43,692 nt of DNA from Flavobacteriia bacterium (GTDB taxonomy: Bacteria; Bacteroidota; Bacteroidia; Flavobacteriales; Weeksellaceae), in the NCBI GenBank assembly GCA_019455045.1, contig JACFND010000001.1:86023-129714 (forward strand), written 5' to 3'. Below are positions 17,159-25,618 of this stretch, in pieces. The notes below the pieces were generated by a model. It did no database searches and was not told the origin of the DNA. It saw only the letters and a list, made by a program, of their open reading frames with translations. A program made the translations under genes and the position numbers. Position 1 is the stretch's first letter, and every line of letters starts with the position of its first letter.

Positions 17159-17638
17159 TTAATTCAGGGTGTACTTAAATCCGATGCTGAATCTTCCGGC
17201 TTCAAAATCCGATTCATTGGTCAGATTCCACCAGGGTTTCCAGTCAAAATGAAATCCGAGCGGAACGGTCGGAATCTTGTATTCAAGACCCACTGCCGGA
17301 CGGATTGCAACATAAGTGTTGTCACTGCCCGCATATTTCTTATCGACAAACGATAACTGCGGACCAACACCCACATACCAGCCGAGCGTTGTACCTGCAA
17401 ATTTCTGATTGTAGGAATAATCAACACCGATGGTGGTGATATTGTCACCAAACAGTACCTGCGCATTGACCGCATTGTCCGAATCAAAAAAGTGTTTAAA
17501 CTGCGGACCGACCAGTGTCTGACCGTCCCCCAAATCAATACCCAGACCCAACGCATTGTTGTAACTTTGAGCACTTGACTGCTGAATTCCGAAACCGAAA
17601 AATAAGCAGATAAGGCCTGTTGAAATCATCTTTTTCAT
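17159..17638 (-). CDS. Outer-membrane beta-barrel-like protein
   Basis: A 159-residue protein with a signal peptide (MKKMISTGLICLFFGFGIQQ, then SSAQS). Alternating hydrophobic/polar strands follow (ALGLGIDLGDGQTLVGPQF, TTIGVDYSYNQKF, LGWYVGVGPQLSF, YVAIRPAVGLEYKI, AGRFSIGFKYTLN), as expected for a small beta-barrel of the OMP_b-brl type. The predicted cleavage follows AQ, as is common in Bacteroidota. The ATG at 17638 is preferred to a longer in-frame start at 17686 because it begins the signal peptide. Function unknown. It converges on thyA and is divergent from the M1 peptidase gene. Confidence 0.75.
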   Translation of the reverse strand: MKKMISTGLICLFFGFGIQQSSAQSYNNALGLGIDLGDGQTLVGPQFKHFFDSDNAVNAQVLFGDNITTIGVDYSYNQKFAGTTLGWYVGVGPQLSFVDKKYAGSDNTYVAIRPAVGLEYKIPTVPLGFHFDWKPWWNLTNESDFEAGRFSIGFKYTLN

Positions 17639-17786
17639 GTTTTTGTTTTTACAGTTAGGCTTGGTTTTGTTCAAATTTCCTGCCAAATGTTAAATTTTGA
17701 TTTTTATCATTTGGCTCTGACTCTCAATCAGTCTGAAAATCAAAGGATAAAATTTCGTTAAATTTTATGAAAAACCGTCCGCTTTG

Positions 17787-17816
17787 TTGCAATCCGATTT
17801 GAAACAAATAACTTTG
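17787..17816 (+). promoter_or_regulatory. Promoter of the M1 peptidase gene
   Basis: A TTG -33 element and a TAACTTTG -7 box 19 bases apart, the full Bacteroidota pattern, with a 37-base distance from the -7 box to the ATG. Confidence 0.7.
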
Positions 17817-17853
17817 TCAGTCTGAAAAATCGTATGATTAAAAAATTAAACTG

Positions 17854-20391
17854 ATGAGAAAATATATCTTTGGCCTCGTTGCCGTTTTTGTCTTTTCGGC
17901 ATTTTCATTTTCACAAACCCCTGAAACACTTCCGCCAAGCTATCGCGAAGATCAGCCAAAACTCGATATCTATCGGGCAGAAGCAGAAAAAATCAATGAT
18001 CTGGTGCATACCAAACTCGATCTGAAATTTGATTATGAAAAAGAACAGGTTAACGGTGAGGCATGGATCACGCTGAAACCTCATTTTTATGATACCAGCA
18101 AACTGACGCTCGATGCAAAAGTAATGCTGATTCACGATGTGGAACTGATTCAGGGTTCGTCAAAAAAGAAATTGAATTTTAAAAATGATGATTGGAAACT
18201 GTATATCGATCTGGACAAAACTTATAAAAAAGATCAGGAATACACTGTCTATATCAAATATACCGCTCGTCCCAACGAGGTTAAAGAAAAGGGCGGTGCT
18301 GCTATTTCGGACGCAAAAGGAGTTTATTTCATCAATCCGAGAGGTGAAGATCCAAACAAACCGACACAGATCTGGACGCAGGGAGAACCCGATTCAAACT
18401 CGGTCTGGTTTCCGACCATAGATTCACCCAATCAGAAAACTTCGGAAGAAATCTATCTGACCGTTCCCGACAAATATGTGACCCTGTCAAACGGCGAACT
18501 GAAAAAACAAACCAAAAATTCGGACGGTACACGAACCGATTACTGGAAATTTGACCAAAAACACGCACCCTATCTTTTCTTTTTTGGAATCGGCGATTTT
18601 GCAATTGTCAAAGACAGCTGGAAAGGCAAGGAGGTGAGTTATTATGTGGAACATGAATATGAACCTTATGCCAGACAGATTTTTGGCGACACGCCTGCCA
18701 TGATTCAGTTTTTCTCCGAAATTCTCAATTATGATTATCCCTGGAACAAATATGCACAGATGGTCGGACGTGACTATGTCAGCGGTGCGATGGAAAATAC
18801 GACCTCAGTGCTTCATCAGGAAAGGGCACAGCAGAAGCCCGGCCAGCTGATTGATAAGAACATCTGGGAAGGAACCATTGCGCATGAACTGTTTCACCAC
18901 TGGTTCGGCGATCTTGTAACCATGGAAAGCCAGGCGAATATTACGGTCAACGAATCTTTTGCAAATTATTCCGAATATCTGTGGTTTGAACACAAATACG
19001 GAAAAGACAAGGCTGAAGAAGACCGTTACGATGATCTGAATTATTACAGAGACGATGCATCCAATTTTTATAAAAAACTGGTTCGTAAACATTACAATTC
19101 CCAACTCGATCTGTTTGACCGTGTTTCTTATGAAAAAGGCGGAAAAGGAGTCCTTCACATGCTCAGAAATTATTTGGGTGACGATGCATTTTTTGCCGGA
19201 ATGAACAAATATCTTCGTGACAATCAGTATGGGACAGGTGAAGCGGCTCAGCTGAGACTTGCCTGGGAATCGGTGAGCGGAAGAGATTTGAACTGGTTTT
19301 TTGACCAATGGTATTTTTCAAACGGTCATCCCAAACTGAATTCGGCTTATACCTATGATTCGGCTTCAAAAAAAGTGAAACTGACTTTGGTTCAGACACA
19401 GAGCAATTATTTTGAATTTCCTTTGGCAGTAGATGTAGTCATCGACGGAAAGCCGACCCGTTATCATGTATGGGCAGCTGCAAAAAAGGAAAATAATTTT
19501 GAATTTGATGCATCAAAAAATCCGGATACGGTGATTCCGAATGCTGATCAGGTCTTGCTTTGCGAACTCAATGACACGAAATCGACTGAAGCATTTTCGG
19601 CTCAGTACAAATACGGAAAAGACAATGTGATTACAAGAATTCTTGCTTTGAAAAAATTGTCTGACGCTCAGGCAACAAACGATCTGGCTCTGAATACACT
19701 GATCGATGGTTTGAATGATGCTTATGAAGGAATTCGTGTCCGTTCGATTAATTTCCTGGATCCAAAAGATTCAAAAGTCAAAACAAAAGCAACGCCCGTA
19801 TTGAAAAAACTGGCAACTTCTGATCCGAAAACACCGGTCAGAGCGGCTGCACTCAGTCAGCTCAATCAGATGGGCGAAACCGATATCAGTGTTTTTGAAA
19901 GCGGTCTGAAAAGCGAATCTTACAGCGTTCAGTCTGCTGCTGCGGTAGGAATCCTCAGAATCGATCCTTCCAGAGCAAAAGAACTTTCAAATCTTGATGA
20001 AGAAGTGCTTGAGTCAAGTCCCGAACTGATCGGTGAGCTGATCGACGGTTGGATTGCTGCTGACGATAAATCAAAATTCAAAGTCATTTCGGATGTGGTT
20101 TCATTCTATTTCTTCACCAAATTTGAGAATCCGACTTTGGGTGCAAAACTCGAAAGAGGTTTCAAATGGATGATGAGTTCGGATGATATGGCTTCGACCA
20201 AAAAATTGGCAGACAATTACAAACAGGTGTACAATTTTTACGCAAAAGACAATCCGCAATTGGGTGTTATGCTGAAAAATCTGATCGATGAAGCGATTCA
20301 GCTCAAAGTAAATGCAAACCGTGAAAAACCGTCGGCAGGATATGAAAAGCAGATCAAACTGCTCAATGATGCAAAGGATGCAATGAAATAA
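17854..20391 (+). CDS. M1 family zinc metallopeptidase (aminopeptidase N-like)
   Basis: An exported aminopeptidase of 845 residues. The signal peptide is about 1-20 (VFVFSAFSFSQ). The N-terminal beta domain carries IWTQGEPDSNSVWFPTIDSPNQK. The catalytic domain has GAMEN at 311-315, the zinc motif HELFH at 344-348, and the third ligand Glu367 in NESFANY, exactly 18 residues on. The likely catalytic Tyr is Tyr426 in VSYEKGG. The C-terminal 300 residues are helical with HEAT-like repeats (VRAAALSQLNQMGETDISVFESGLKSES). It probably degrades periplasmic or imported peptides. A complete promoter precedes it and palindromes follow it. Confidence 0.95.
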   Translation: MRKYIFGLVAVFVFSAFSFSQTPETLPPSYREDQPKLDIYRAEAEKINDLVHTKLDLKFDYEKEQVNGEAWITLKPHFYDTSKLTLDAKVMLIHDVELIQGSSKKKLNFKNDDWKLYIDLDKTYKKDQEYTVYIKYTARPNEVKEKGGAAISDAKGVYFINPRGEDPNKPTQIWTQGEPDSNSVWFPTIDSPNQKTSEEIYLTVPDKYVTLSNGELKKQTKNSDGTRTDYWKFDQKHAPYLFFFGIGDFAIVKDSWKGKEVSYYVEHEYEPYARQIFGDTPAMIQFFSEILNYDYPWNKYAQMVGRDYVSGAMENTTSVLHQERAQQKPGQLIDKNIWEGTIAHELFHHWFGDLVTMESQANITVNESFANYSEYLWFEHKYGKDKAEEDRYDDLNYYRDDASNFYKKLVRKHYNSQLDLFDRVSYEKGGKGVLHMLRNYLGDDAFFAGMNKYLRDNQYGTGEAAQLRLAWESVSGRDLNWFFDQWYFSNGHPKLNSAYTYDSASKKVKLTLVQTQSNYFEFPLAVDVVIDGKPTRYHVWAAAKKENNFEFDASKNPDTVIPNADQVLLCELNDTKSTEAFSAQYKYGKDNVITRILALKKLSDAQATNDLALNTLIDGLNDAYEGIRVRSINFLDPKDSKVKTKATPVLKKLATSDPKTPVRAAALSQLNQMGETDISVFESGLKSESYSVQSAAAVGILRIDPSRAKELSNLDEEVLESSPELIGELIDGWIAADDKSKFKVISDVVSFYFFTKFENPTLGAKLERGFKWMMSSDDMASTKKLADNYKQVYNFYAKDNPQLGVMLKNLIDEAIQLKVNANREKPSAGYEKQIKLLNDAKDAMK

Positions 20392-20398
20392 TTTTTCT

Positions 20399-20469
20399 AA
20401 CCCTTGAAGGGTTTTTCTCAAAACCTTGTCAAGGTTTTCGCAGTGCTGAAAATTAACCTTGACAAGGTT
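20399..20469. repeat. Three palindromes: one terminator-like, two AACCTTG repeats
   Basis: AACCCTT-G-AAGGGTT (20399-20413) is followed by TTT and may end the M1 peptidase transcript. Then come AAAACCTTG-T-CAAGGTTTT (20420-20438) and AACCTTG-A-CAAGGTT (20455-20469), which share the same arms and differ in their single central base. The spacer shows no other feature. From memory, AACCTTGTCAAGGTT-type palindromes are dispersed in flavobacterial genomes. Confidence 0.7.
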
Positions 20470-20534
20470 CTAAAATAATTTAGGCTCGAAAAAAGCTTGA
20501 TTCAAAAGAATTACAAATTCAGAAAATTAAAAAA

Positions 20535-21026
20535 ATGATAACTCTGGTTGTAGCAAAAAATGAAAAAAACGTAATCGGTGACGACAATCAGCTGATCTGG
20601 CATCTGCCCGATGATTTGAAACACTTCAAACAGATCACCAGCGGACATCCGATACTGATGGGCAGAAAAACTTTTGATTCGATCGGAAAACCTTTGCCCA
20701 ACCGGCTCAATATCGTCATCACTCGAAACAGAAGATGGCATTCGGAAGGTGTAGAAGTTGCACATTCGCTGGAAGAAGCAATTGAAATCGGACTGAAAGC
20801 AGATCCGGAAATTTTCATCATCGGCGGTGGAAAGATTTTTGAAGAATCAATGGAAATCGCTGATGCAATCGAGCTGACAGAAATCTACAATCGGCTGGAC
20901 GGCGATGCACTGTTTCCCGAAATCGATCCTGAAATTTGGCAGGAAGTATCAAGACAGGATCATAAAAAAGACGAAAAAAATCAGTTTGATTATTCGTTTA
21001 TCAGATATGAAAAACGGAAAATCTGA
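20535..21026 (+). CDS. folA: Dihydrofolate reductase
   Basis: Reduces dihydrofolate to tetrahydrofolate with NADPH, renewing the cofactor used by ThyA. The 163 residues show the family pattern with E. coli-like numbering: IWHLPDDLKHFK with Trp22 and catalytic Asp27, PILMGRKTFDSIG with the NADPH-binding MGRKT, IVITRN, and FIIGGGKIFEE around 94-104. It begins after the AACCTTG palindromes and ends two bases before the converging DUF2752 stop. No recognisable operon partner on the same strand. Symbol could also be dfrA. Confidence 0.96.
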   Translation: MITLVVAKNEKNVIGDDNQLIWHLPDDLKHFKQITSGHPILMGRKTFDSIGKPLPNRLNIVITRNRRWHSEGVEVAHSLEEAIEIGLKADPEIFIIGGGKIFEESMEIADAIELTEIYNRLDGDALFPEIDPEIWQEVSRQDHKKDEKNQFDYSFIRYEKRKI

Positions 21027-21028
21027 TT

Positions 21029-21454
21029 TCAGCCGGTTGTACTCAAAAGGGTAAAAGGAAAAACCGGAAGATTCCTGATGATCATAAAAACCAGTAAAAC
21101 CGCCACAAAAATCAGCGCCATTTTATTCGAAAACCAAAAAGATTTTGGAAACGGCTTTTTTGTGATGAACTGTCGAGCCGTAAAATAAACCAGAATCAGC
21201 GCATACGGAAACAGAATTACAAAAAGCGCATTGTATCTGAGCGCGCCCAAAACATCAAAATGAAGCAGTTCGTGAAATGCCCGCTGACCGCCGCAGCCGG
21301 CGCAATCCCAGCCGGTCAGATTTTTGAATGTACACGAAACATAAATATTTTTGGTATCGGCCGGATCAAAAAAATAGAAATAAAATAAGCCTGCCACAGT
21401 TGCGATGGCAATTGCGGCAGTGCTTAAAATCTTTTTATTGATTGTCAAAATCAT
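21029..21454 (-). CDS. DUF2752 membrane protein
   Basis: A 141-residue inner-membrane protein with about three hydrophobic segments (8-28, 72-94, 112-129). The DUF2752 signature CTFKNLTGWDCAGCGGQRAFH is at about 41-61, with Cys41, Cys51 and Cys54 and the Arg-Ala-Phe-His that follows. The function of the family is unknown; the Cys cluster at the membrane surface suggests metal or redox chemistry. Its ATG overlaps the stop of the CCC-motif gene (TAATG), so the two are coupled. I recall the same pair in other flavobacteria. Confidence 0.9.
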   Translation of the reverse strand: MILTINKKILSTAAIAIATVAGLFYFYFFDPADTKNIYVSCTFKNLTGWDCAGCGGQRAFHELLHFDVLGALRYNALFVILFPYALILVYFTARQFITKKPFPKSFWFSNKMALIFVAVLLVFMIIRNLPVFPFTLLSTTG

Positions 21455-21807
21455 TATTCAATTCCCAAATCTCCCATTGACTGCTGTATATATTCCATGT
21501 AAGCGTTGACGCCGCCAAAAGAAATGATTGAAATGATGTTTATGATCAGACCCAAAACTCCGAGTCCTATTGCAATATAGCCCATTGTCTTTGCCGATTT
21601 GGCTGCCGATGCCGCACCCAAATAATCACCTGCGACAAATTTGCTGTTAACGCTTGATGCCTGAACAATTCCGATAATGCCGACAATAAGTCCGATACAG
21701 CAGGGTGAACAAAGACCCAAAACGGTTCCGATGATTGCCAGCGACATATTATTTGCAGGCGGTGTCCCCGGCCGGTCAAATTCATGTAATGACTGTGTTG
21801 TTTCCAT
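21454..21807 (-). CDS. CCC-motif membrane protein (CD225/dispanin-like)
   Basis: A 117-residue protein with two membrane segments (about 22-50 and 75-96). The first carries the clustered cysteines GLCSPCCIGLIVG (Cys33, Cys36, Cys37), which give the family its name. The loop VNSKFVAGDYLGAASAAKSAKTMGYIAIGLGVLG matches CD225/dispanin-type proteins. It starts with a soluble Pro-rich tail. Function unknown in bacteria; translationally coupled to DUF2752 downstream, so likely co-functioning in the membrane. Confidence 0.85.
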   Translation of the reverse strand: METTQSLHEFDRPGTPPANNMSLAIIGTVLGLCSPCCIGLIVGIIGIVQASSVNSKFVAGDYLGAASAAKSAKTMGYIAIGLGVLGLIINIISIISFGGVNAYMEYIQQSMGDLGIE

Positions 21808-21853
21808 GTGAATTAAGATTTAATTTATACGAAGATACATTTTTTATTAAAAA

Positions 21854-23185
21854 CTAATGTTTTGTTTTGATCTCTTCAGGTTCGTGTTTGTATTTGAACA
21901 CGACAGCAAACAGTATCGCAACTATCAACGAATAAATCGCAAAGATTGTCCACGAGATTTTCCATCCTTCCAAATGCAAATGCGGATCGGTCTGTGAAAA
22001 TACGTAATGATTGACAACCGCTCCGGCGGCAAGCATTCCAAGCGTTGCGCCAAATCCGTTGGTCATCATCATAAACACACCCTGTGCGCTCGAACGAATA
22101 TCTTTGTCGGTTTCTTTGTCCACAAACAGTGAACCCGAAACATTGAAGAAGTCAAATGCAACACCGTAAACGATCATTGAAAGTACAAACATCCAAACGC
22201 CCGAACCCGGATCGCCGGTTGCAAACAGACCAAATCTGAGAAACCAGGCAACCATCGCCATCAGCATCACTTTTTTGATTCCGAATTTTTTCAGGAAATA
22301 AGGAATCAACAGTATGCAGAGGGTTTCGGAAACCTGTGAAAGTGAGATCAGCGCATTTGCATTATTGGCACCCCAGGTTTCATCAAAACCCGGAATTTCC
22401 TTGTAACTTGTGATAAACGGATTGGCGTAACCGTTAGTGATTTGCAGCGAAACGCCGAGCAGCATTGAAAAAATAAAGAAAATTGCCATCTTTCTTTCTT
22501 TAAACAGACTGAATGCTTTCAGCCCCAAAGCATCGTACAGCGATTTCTTTTCTCTTGATTTGCTCACACCGACATTTGGCAGTGTAAACGAATAAACCAT
22601 CAGTACAAAACCGAGAAATGCGGAAACAAAAAACTGACTGTAACTGTATTGAAAACTTGGAAAACCTTTGTGATTTCCAAAATTAAAAGCGAACTGTCCG
22701 TCCTGAATTCCGGCGTAATTTACAAACAGCATTGCGATGATAAATCCGATGGTCCCGAAAGTCCGGATCGGCGGAAAATCGCGAATGGTATCATAACCAT
22801 TGTTGACCAGTACAGCATAAGCAACCGAATTTGAAAGTGCGATGGTCGGCATATAGAATGCGACACTCAGCGAATACAGTGAGAACAGAATTGAAAACTG
22901 AGCATCCTGACCGGCGTTCATTCCGTACCAGGCGGCAGAAAACAGAAACAGAGCAGCAAGTCCGTGACAGATTCCGAGCAGTTTTTGGGCCGGAATCCAT
23001 CGGTCGGCAACGATTCCGAGCAGAGCCGGCATAAAGATGGACACGATTCCCTGCATCGCATAAAAAAGCCCGATCTGCGGACCGAGTCCGATCGAGCTGA
23101 GATAATTCCCCATCGAAGTGAGATAAGCTCCCCATACAGCGAACTGCAGGAAGTTCATCACGGTCAGTCTGAATTTGATTTGCAT
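21854..23185 (-). CDS. Nucleoside permease, MFS superfamily (nucleoside:H+ symporter type)
   Basis: A 443-residue, 12-helix inner-membrane transporter. The start MQIKFRLTVMNFLQFAVWGAYLTSMGNYL and the loop VNNGYDTIRDFPPIRTFGTIGFI are typical of the NupG/XapB nucleoside:H+ symporter branch. Later matches include MAMVAWFLRFGLFATGDPGSG and YGVAFDFFNVSGSLFVDKE, which end with the usual DFFN segment. It likely imports nucleosides for salvage; substrate range is not deducible. It lies 24 bases downstream of the bifunctional nuclease gene on the same strand, probably in one transcript, and a nuclease-nucleoside uptake pairing is plausible but unproven. Confidence 0.9.
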   Translation of the reverse strand: MQIKFRLTVMNFLQFAVWGAYLTSMGNYLSSIGLGPQIGLFYAMQGIVSIFMPALLGIVADRWIPAQKLLGICHGLAALFLFSAAWYGMNAGQDAQFSILFSLYSLSVAFYMPTIALSNSVAYAVLVNNGYDTIRDFPPIRTFGTIGFIIAMLFVNYAGIQDGQFAFNFGNHKGFPSFQYSYSQFFVSAFLGFVLMVYSFTLPNVGVSKSREKKSLYDALGLKAFSLFKERKMAIFFIFSMLLGVSLQITNGYANPFITSYKEIPGFDETWGANNANALISLSQVSETLCILLIPYFLKKFGIKKVMLMAMVAWFLRFGLFATGDPGSGVWMFVLSMIVYGVAFDFFNVSGSLFVDKETDKDIRSSAQGVFMMMTNGFGATLGMLAAGAVVNHYVFSQTDPHLHLEGWKISWTIFAIYSLIVAILFAVVFKYKHEPEEIKTKH

Positions 23186-23209
23186 TTTGGTTTTAGAAAT
23201 TTTATTTGG

Positions 23210-23818
23210 TTACCGTTTGTCGAGTTCATCCCTGATTTTGGCAGCCAGCTCGTAGTCTTCATTTTTGACTGCTTCTCTCAGTAATTTTTCGAGTTCTGAT
23301 TTGGATTTTGATTTGAAATCAACTTTAGATTTGGGTTCTTTTACTTCCTTCTCGATTTCTTTGATTGCTTTTGCCAGATTCTGCTCTTCTTTTTCCTGAA
23401 CTTCAAGATGAATTCCGGCTTTTTCCATCACAGCTTCCAATGCATAAATCGGTGCATCAAAACGGATGGCAAGCGCAATCGCATCCGAAGTCCTCGAATC
23501 GATTTCCTCCTGATGACCGTCGCGGTCCTCAATCAGTATGTTCGAATAAAAAACACCGTCCTCGAGCTTGTGGATATAAACACCCTTTACCCAAAATGAA
23601 AAAGCTTTGGCGATCGATACAAACAAATCATGCGTCAGCGGACGCGGCGTATGGATGTCTTTTTCCAACGCAAGCGCAATCGCCTGTGCCTCAAAACTGC
23701 CGATGATGATCGGTAGTTTCCGGTGGCCCATGTCTTCTTCCATAATCAGAGCATAGGCGCCTGTCTGGGTCTGGCTGTATGAAATTCCTTTGATATTTAG
23801 TTTAACCAAATTTTCCAT
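23210..23818 (-). CDS. Bifunctional nuclease family protein with UVR motif
   Basis: A 202-residue protein of the BFN (DUF151) family. Residues 1-135 include LPIIIGSFEAQAIALALE (35-52) and the conserved SRTSDAIALAIRFDAPIYA (108-126). The C-terminus, after a Lys/Glu-rich stretch, is a UvrB/UvrC-type UVR motif (SELEKLLREAVKNEDYELAAKIRDELDK). Plant and bacterial members were reported to have DNase/RNase activity, but the bacterial role is unclear. The combination of BFN with a UVR motif is normal for Bacteroidota. First gene before the nucleoside permease. Confidence 0.92.
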   Translation of the reverse strand: MENLVKLNIKGISYSQTQTGAYALIMEEDMGHRKLPIIIGSFEAQAIALALEKDIHTPRPLTHDLFVSIAKAFSFWVKGVYIHKLEDGVFYSNILIEDRDGHQEEIDSRTSDAIALAIRFDAPIYALEAVMEKAGIHLEVQEKEEQNLAKAIKEIEKEVKEPKSKVDFKSKSKSELEKLLREAVKNEDYELAAKIRDELDKR

Positions 23819-23956
23819 TGAATTGTAAATCTAATAAAATCTGCGGTTTGTGAAAATTTTTCGGCTATAAAAAATCACTCTGCAAGGTTTTGAAAACACC
23901 GTCTGTTCTTTCTGTGTTGAATTTCAATGAATTATAAACCCAAGAGGAAGGATTCG

Positions 23957-25615
23957 TTAAAACTGAAAATAGATAAATGGCTGCACCTCACTTGATGCGG
24001 TTGCATAAATCAGCCAGAAAACTGCCGCCACAAGAATTGATTTGACCGCAATCGGACAGGAATTAAAAATCAGTTTCATTTTCAACAGCAACTGCTCAGG
24101 AATGAAATGCCAGATGTAGCCGATCAGAAAAATCAGAAATACATGCCGGTACGAAAGGATGACCGTCAGCCAGTTGTCAAAATTAAAATCAAGTCCTGCA
24201 ATGTTTTGAACCATCTGAATGGATGTATCAAAATCTTTTGATCTGAAAAATATCCAGCAGAAACTCACAAACTGAAACGTAATGAAAACGCCCGCCAGTC
24301 GGCTGAGAAAACCGCTGACCGTTCTTTTGCCATCGGTCTTTTTCGAAATGTATTCTTTAAATGTCTTGTGTACACCCAAGGCCAAACCGTGAAGTGCACC
24401 CCAAATTACAAATCTGAAACTGGCACCGTGCCACAGACCGCCGAGCAGCATGGTCGTCATCTGGTTAAAATTGACATAAGAAGCTTTTTTTCGATTTTTT
24501 GACAGCAGTATCGGCAGCAGGAAAATCAGCAGACCCGCCAGACTCAGATAAAGCGGCAAGGGATGGCTTTCAAATTTGAATGCCGACCAGCCGATCAGTC
24601 CGCCAAAAAATAAGGCCGGAAACAGATAACCCCAAAACGAACTTCTTCGGTTTCCGCCGATTGAAATATAGAGATAATCCCTCAGCCAGGTTGAAAGCGA
24701 AATATGCCATCTGTGCCAGAATTCTGTGATATTGGCAGACTGATAGGGTGTTCTGAAATTTGCATTCAGCTCAAAACCCATCAGCAGTGCAAGACCGATT
24801 GCAATATCAGAATAACCCGAGAAATCACAGTAGATCTGAAGCGAATAACCGTAAACCGCAAGCAGATTTTCAATCGAAGTATAACTGTTGGGCGCATCAA
24901 AAACCCGATCCACAAAATTGATCGAGATATAATCCGAAATTACACTTTTCTTGATCAGACCGCCGATGATCAGAAACAGTGCAGAACTCGCCTGTATCTT
25001 TGTCAGTGTTAATTTCTGATTGATCTGCGGCAGAAAATCTTTTGCCCTGACAATCGGACCCGCGACAAATTTTGGAAAGAAACACACAAAAAATGCAAAA
25101 TCCATAAAGTTCCTTGCCGGCTCAATTTCACGTCTGTAAATATCGATGGTATAACTCATGGTTTCAAATACAAAAAATGAAATCCCGATCGGCAGTATGA
25201 TGTCCTGAATCGCAAAATTGCTGCTGAACAGATCGTTGAGACTGTCAAAAAGAAAATTGGTGTATTTGAAATGTGCGAGCAGACCGAGATTGATCAGCAC
25301 GCTTGTGAAAAGCCAGAGTTTTCTGATGCTGTCCTTTTTTGACCGGTGCAGCATTTTGGCGATGTGATAGTCGGTGACCGAAACAATCAGCAGCAGAAAC
25401 CAGAACATTCCGCCGGCTTTGTAATAAAAAAACAGCGAAAACAGTATCACATAAACCGATCTGAACCAGACGTGTTTTCGGGTCAGTATATAAACCAGAT
25501 AAAAAATCAGAAAGATGATCAGAAACAGTCCGCTGCCGAACAGCAGTGGATTTTCCGGATCATAAACCAGCCAGGTTTTGATTTGATCTAATGTTATTTC
25601 CGGCAGTCCGAACAT
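23957..25615 (-). CDS. MBOAT family O-acyltransferase (AlgI/DltB-like)
   Basis: A 552-residue polytopic membrane protein that moves an acyl group across or along the membrane onto a surface glycan. Family signatures are AGPIVRAKDFLPQ (185-197), YCDFSGYSDIAIGLALLMGF (262-281), FWHRWHISLSTWLRDYLYISIGG (299-321) and GGLWHGASFRFVIWG with the catalytic His396. It is the last gene of a three-gene minus-strand unit with two SGNH hydrolases. The first stop lies three bases before this start. The arrangement recalls AlgI/AlgJ/AlgX and PatA/PatB, in which the MBOAT passes acetyl groups to an SGNH transferase outside the membrane. The glycan accepted is unknown. Confidence 0.92.
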   Translation of the reverse strand: MFGLPEITLDQIKTWLVYDPENPLLFGSGLFLIIFLIFYLVYILTRKHVWFRSVYVILFSLFFYYKAGGMFWFLLLIVSVTDYHIAKMLHRSKKDSIRKLWLFTSVLINLGLLAHFKYTNFLFDSLNDLFSSNFAIQDIILPIGISFFVFETMSYTIDIYRREIEPARNFMDFAFFVCFFPKFVAGPIVRAKDFLPQINQKLTLTKIQASSALFLIIGGLIKKSVISDYISINFVDRVFDAPNSYTSIENLLAVYGYSLQIYCDFSGYSDIAIGLALLMGFELNANFRTPYQSANITEFWHRWHISLSTWLRDYLYISIGGNRRSSFWGYLFPALFFGGLIGWSAFKFESHPLPLYLSLAGLLIFLLPILLSKNRKKASYVNFNQMTTMLLGGLWHGASFRFVIWGALHGLALGVHKTFKEYISKKTDGKRTVSGFLSRLAGVFITFQFVSFCWIFFRSKDFDTSIQMVQNIAGLDFNFDNWLTVILSYRHVFLIFLIGYIWHFIPEQLLLKMKLIFNSCPIAVKSILVAAVFWLIYATASSEVQPFIYFQF

Positions 25616-25618
25616 CGG

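Noticed and set aside
20399..20469. Possible CRISPR array
   Set aside because: Three short palindromes without regular spacers or cas genes; treated as dispersed repeats.
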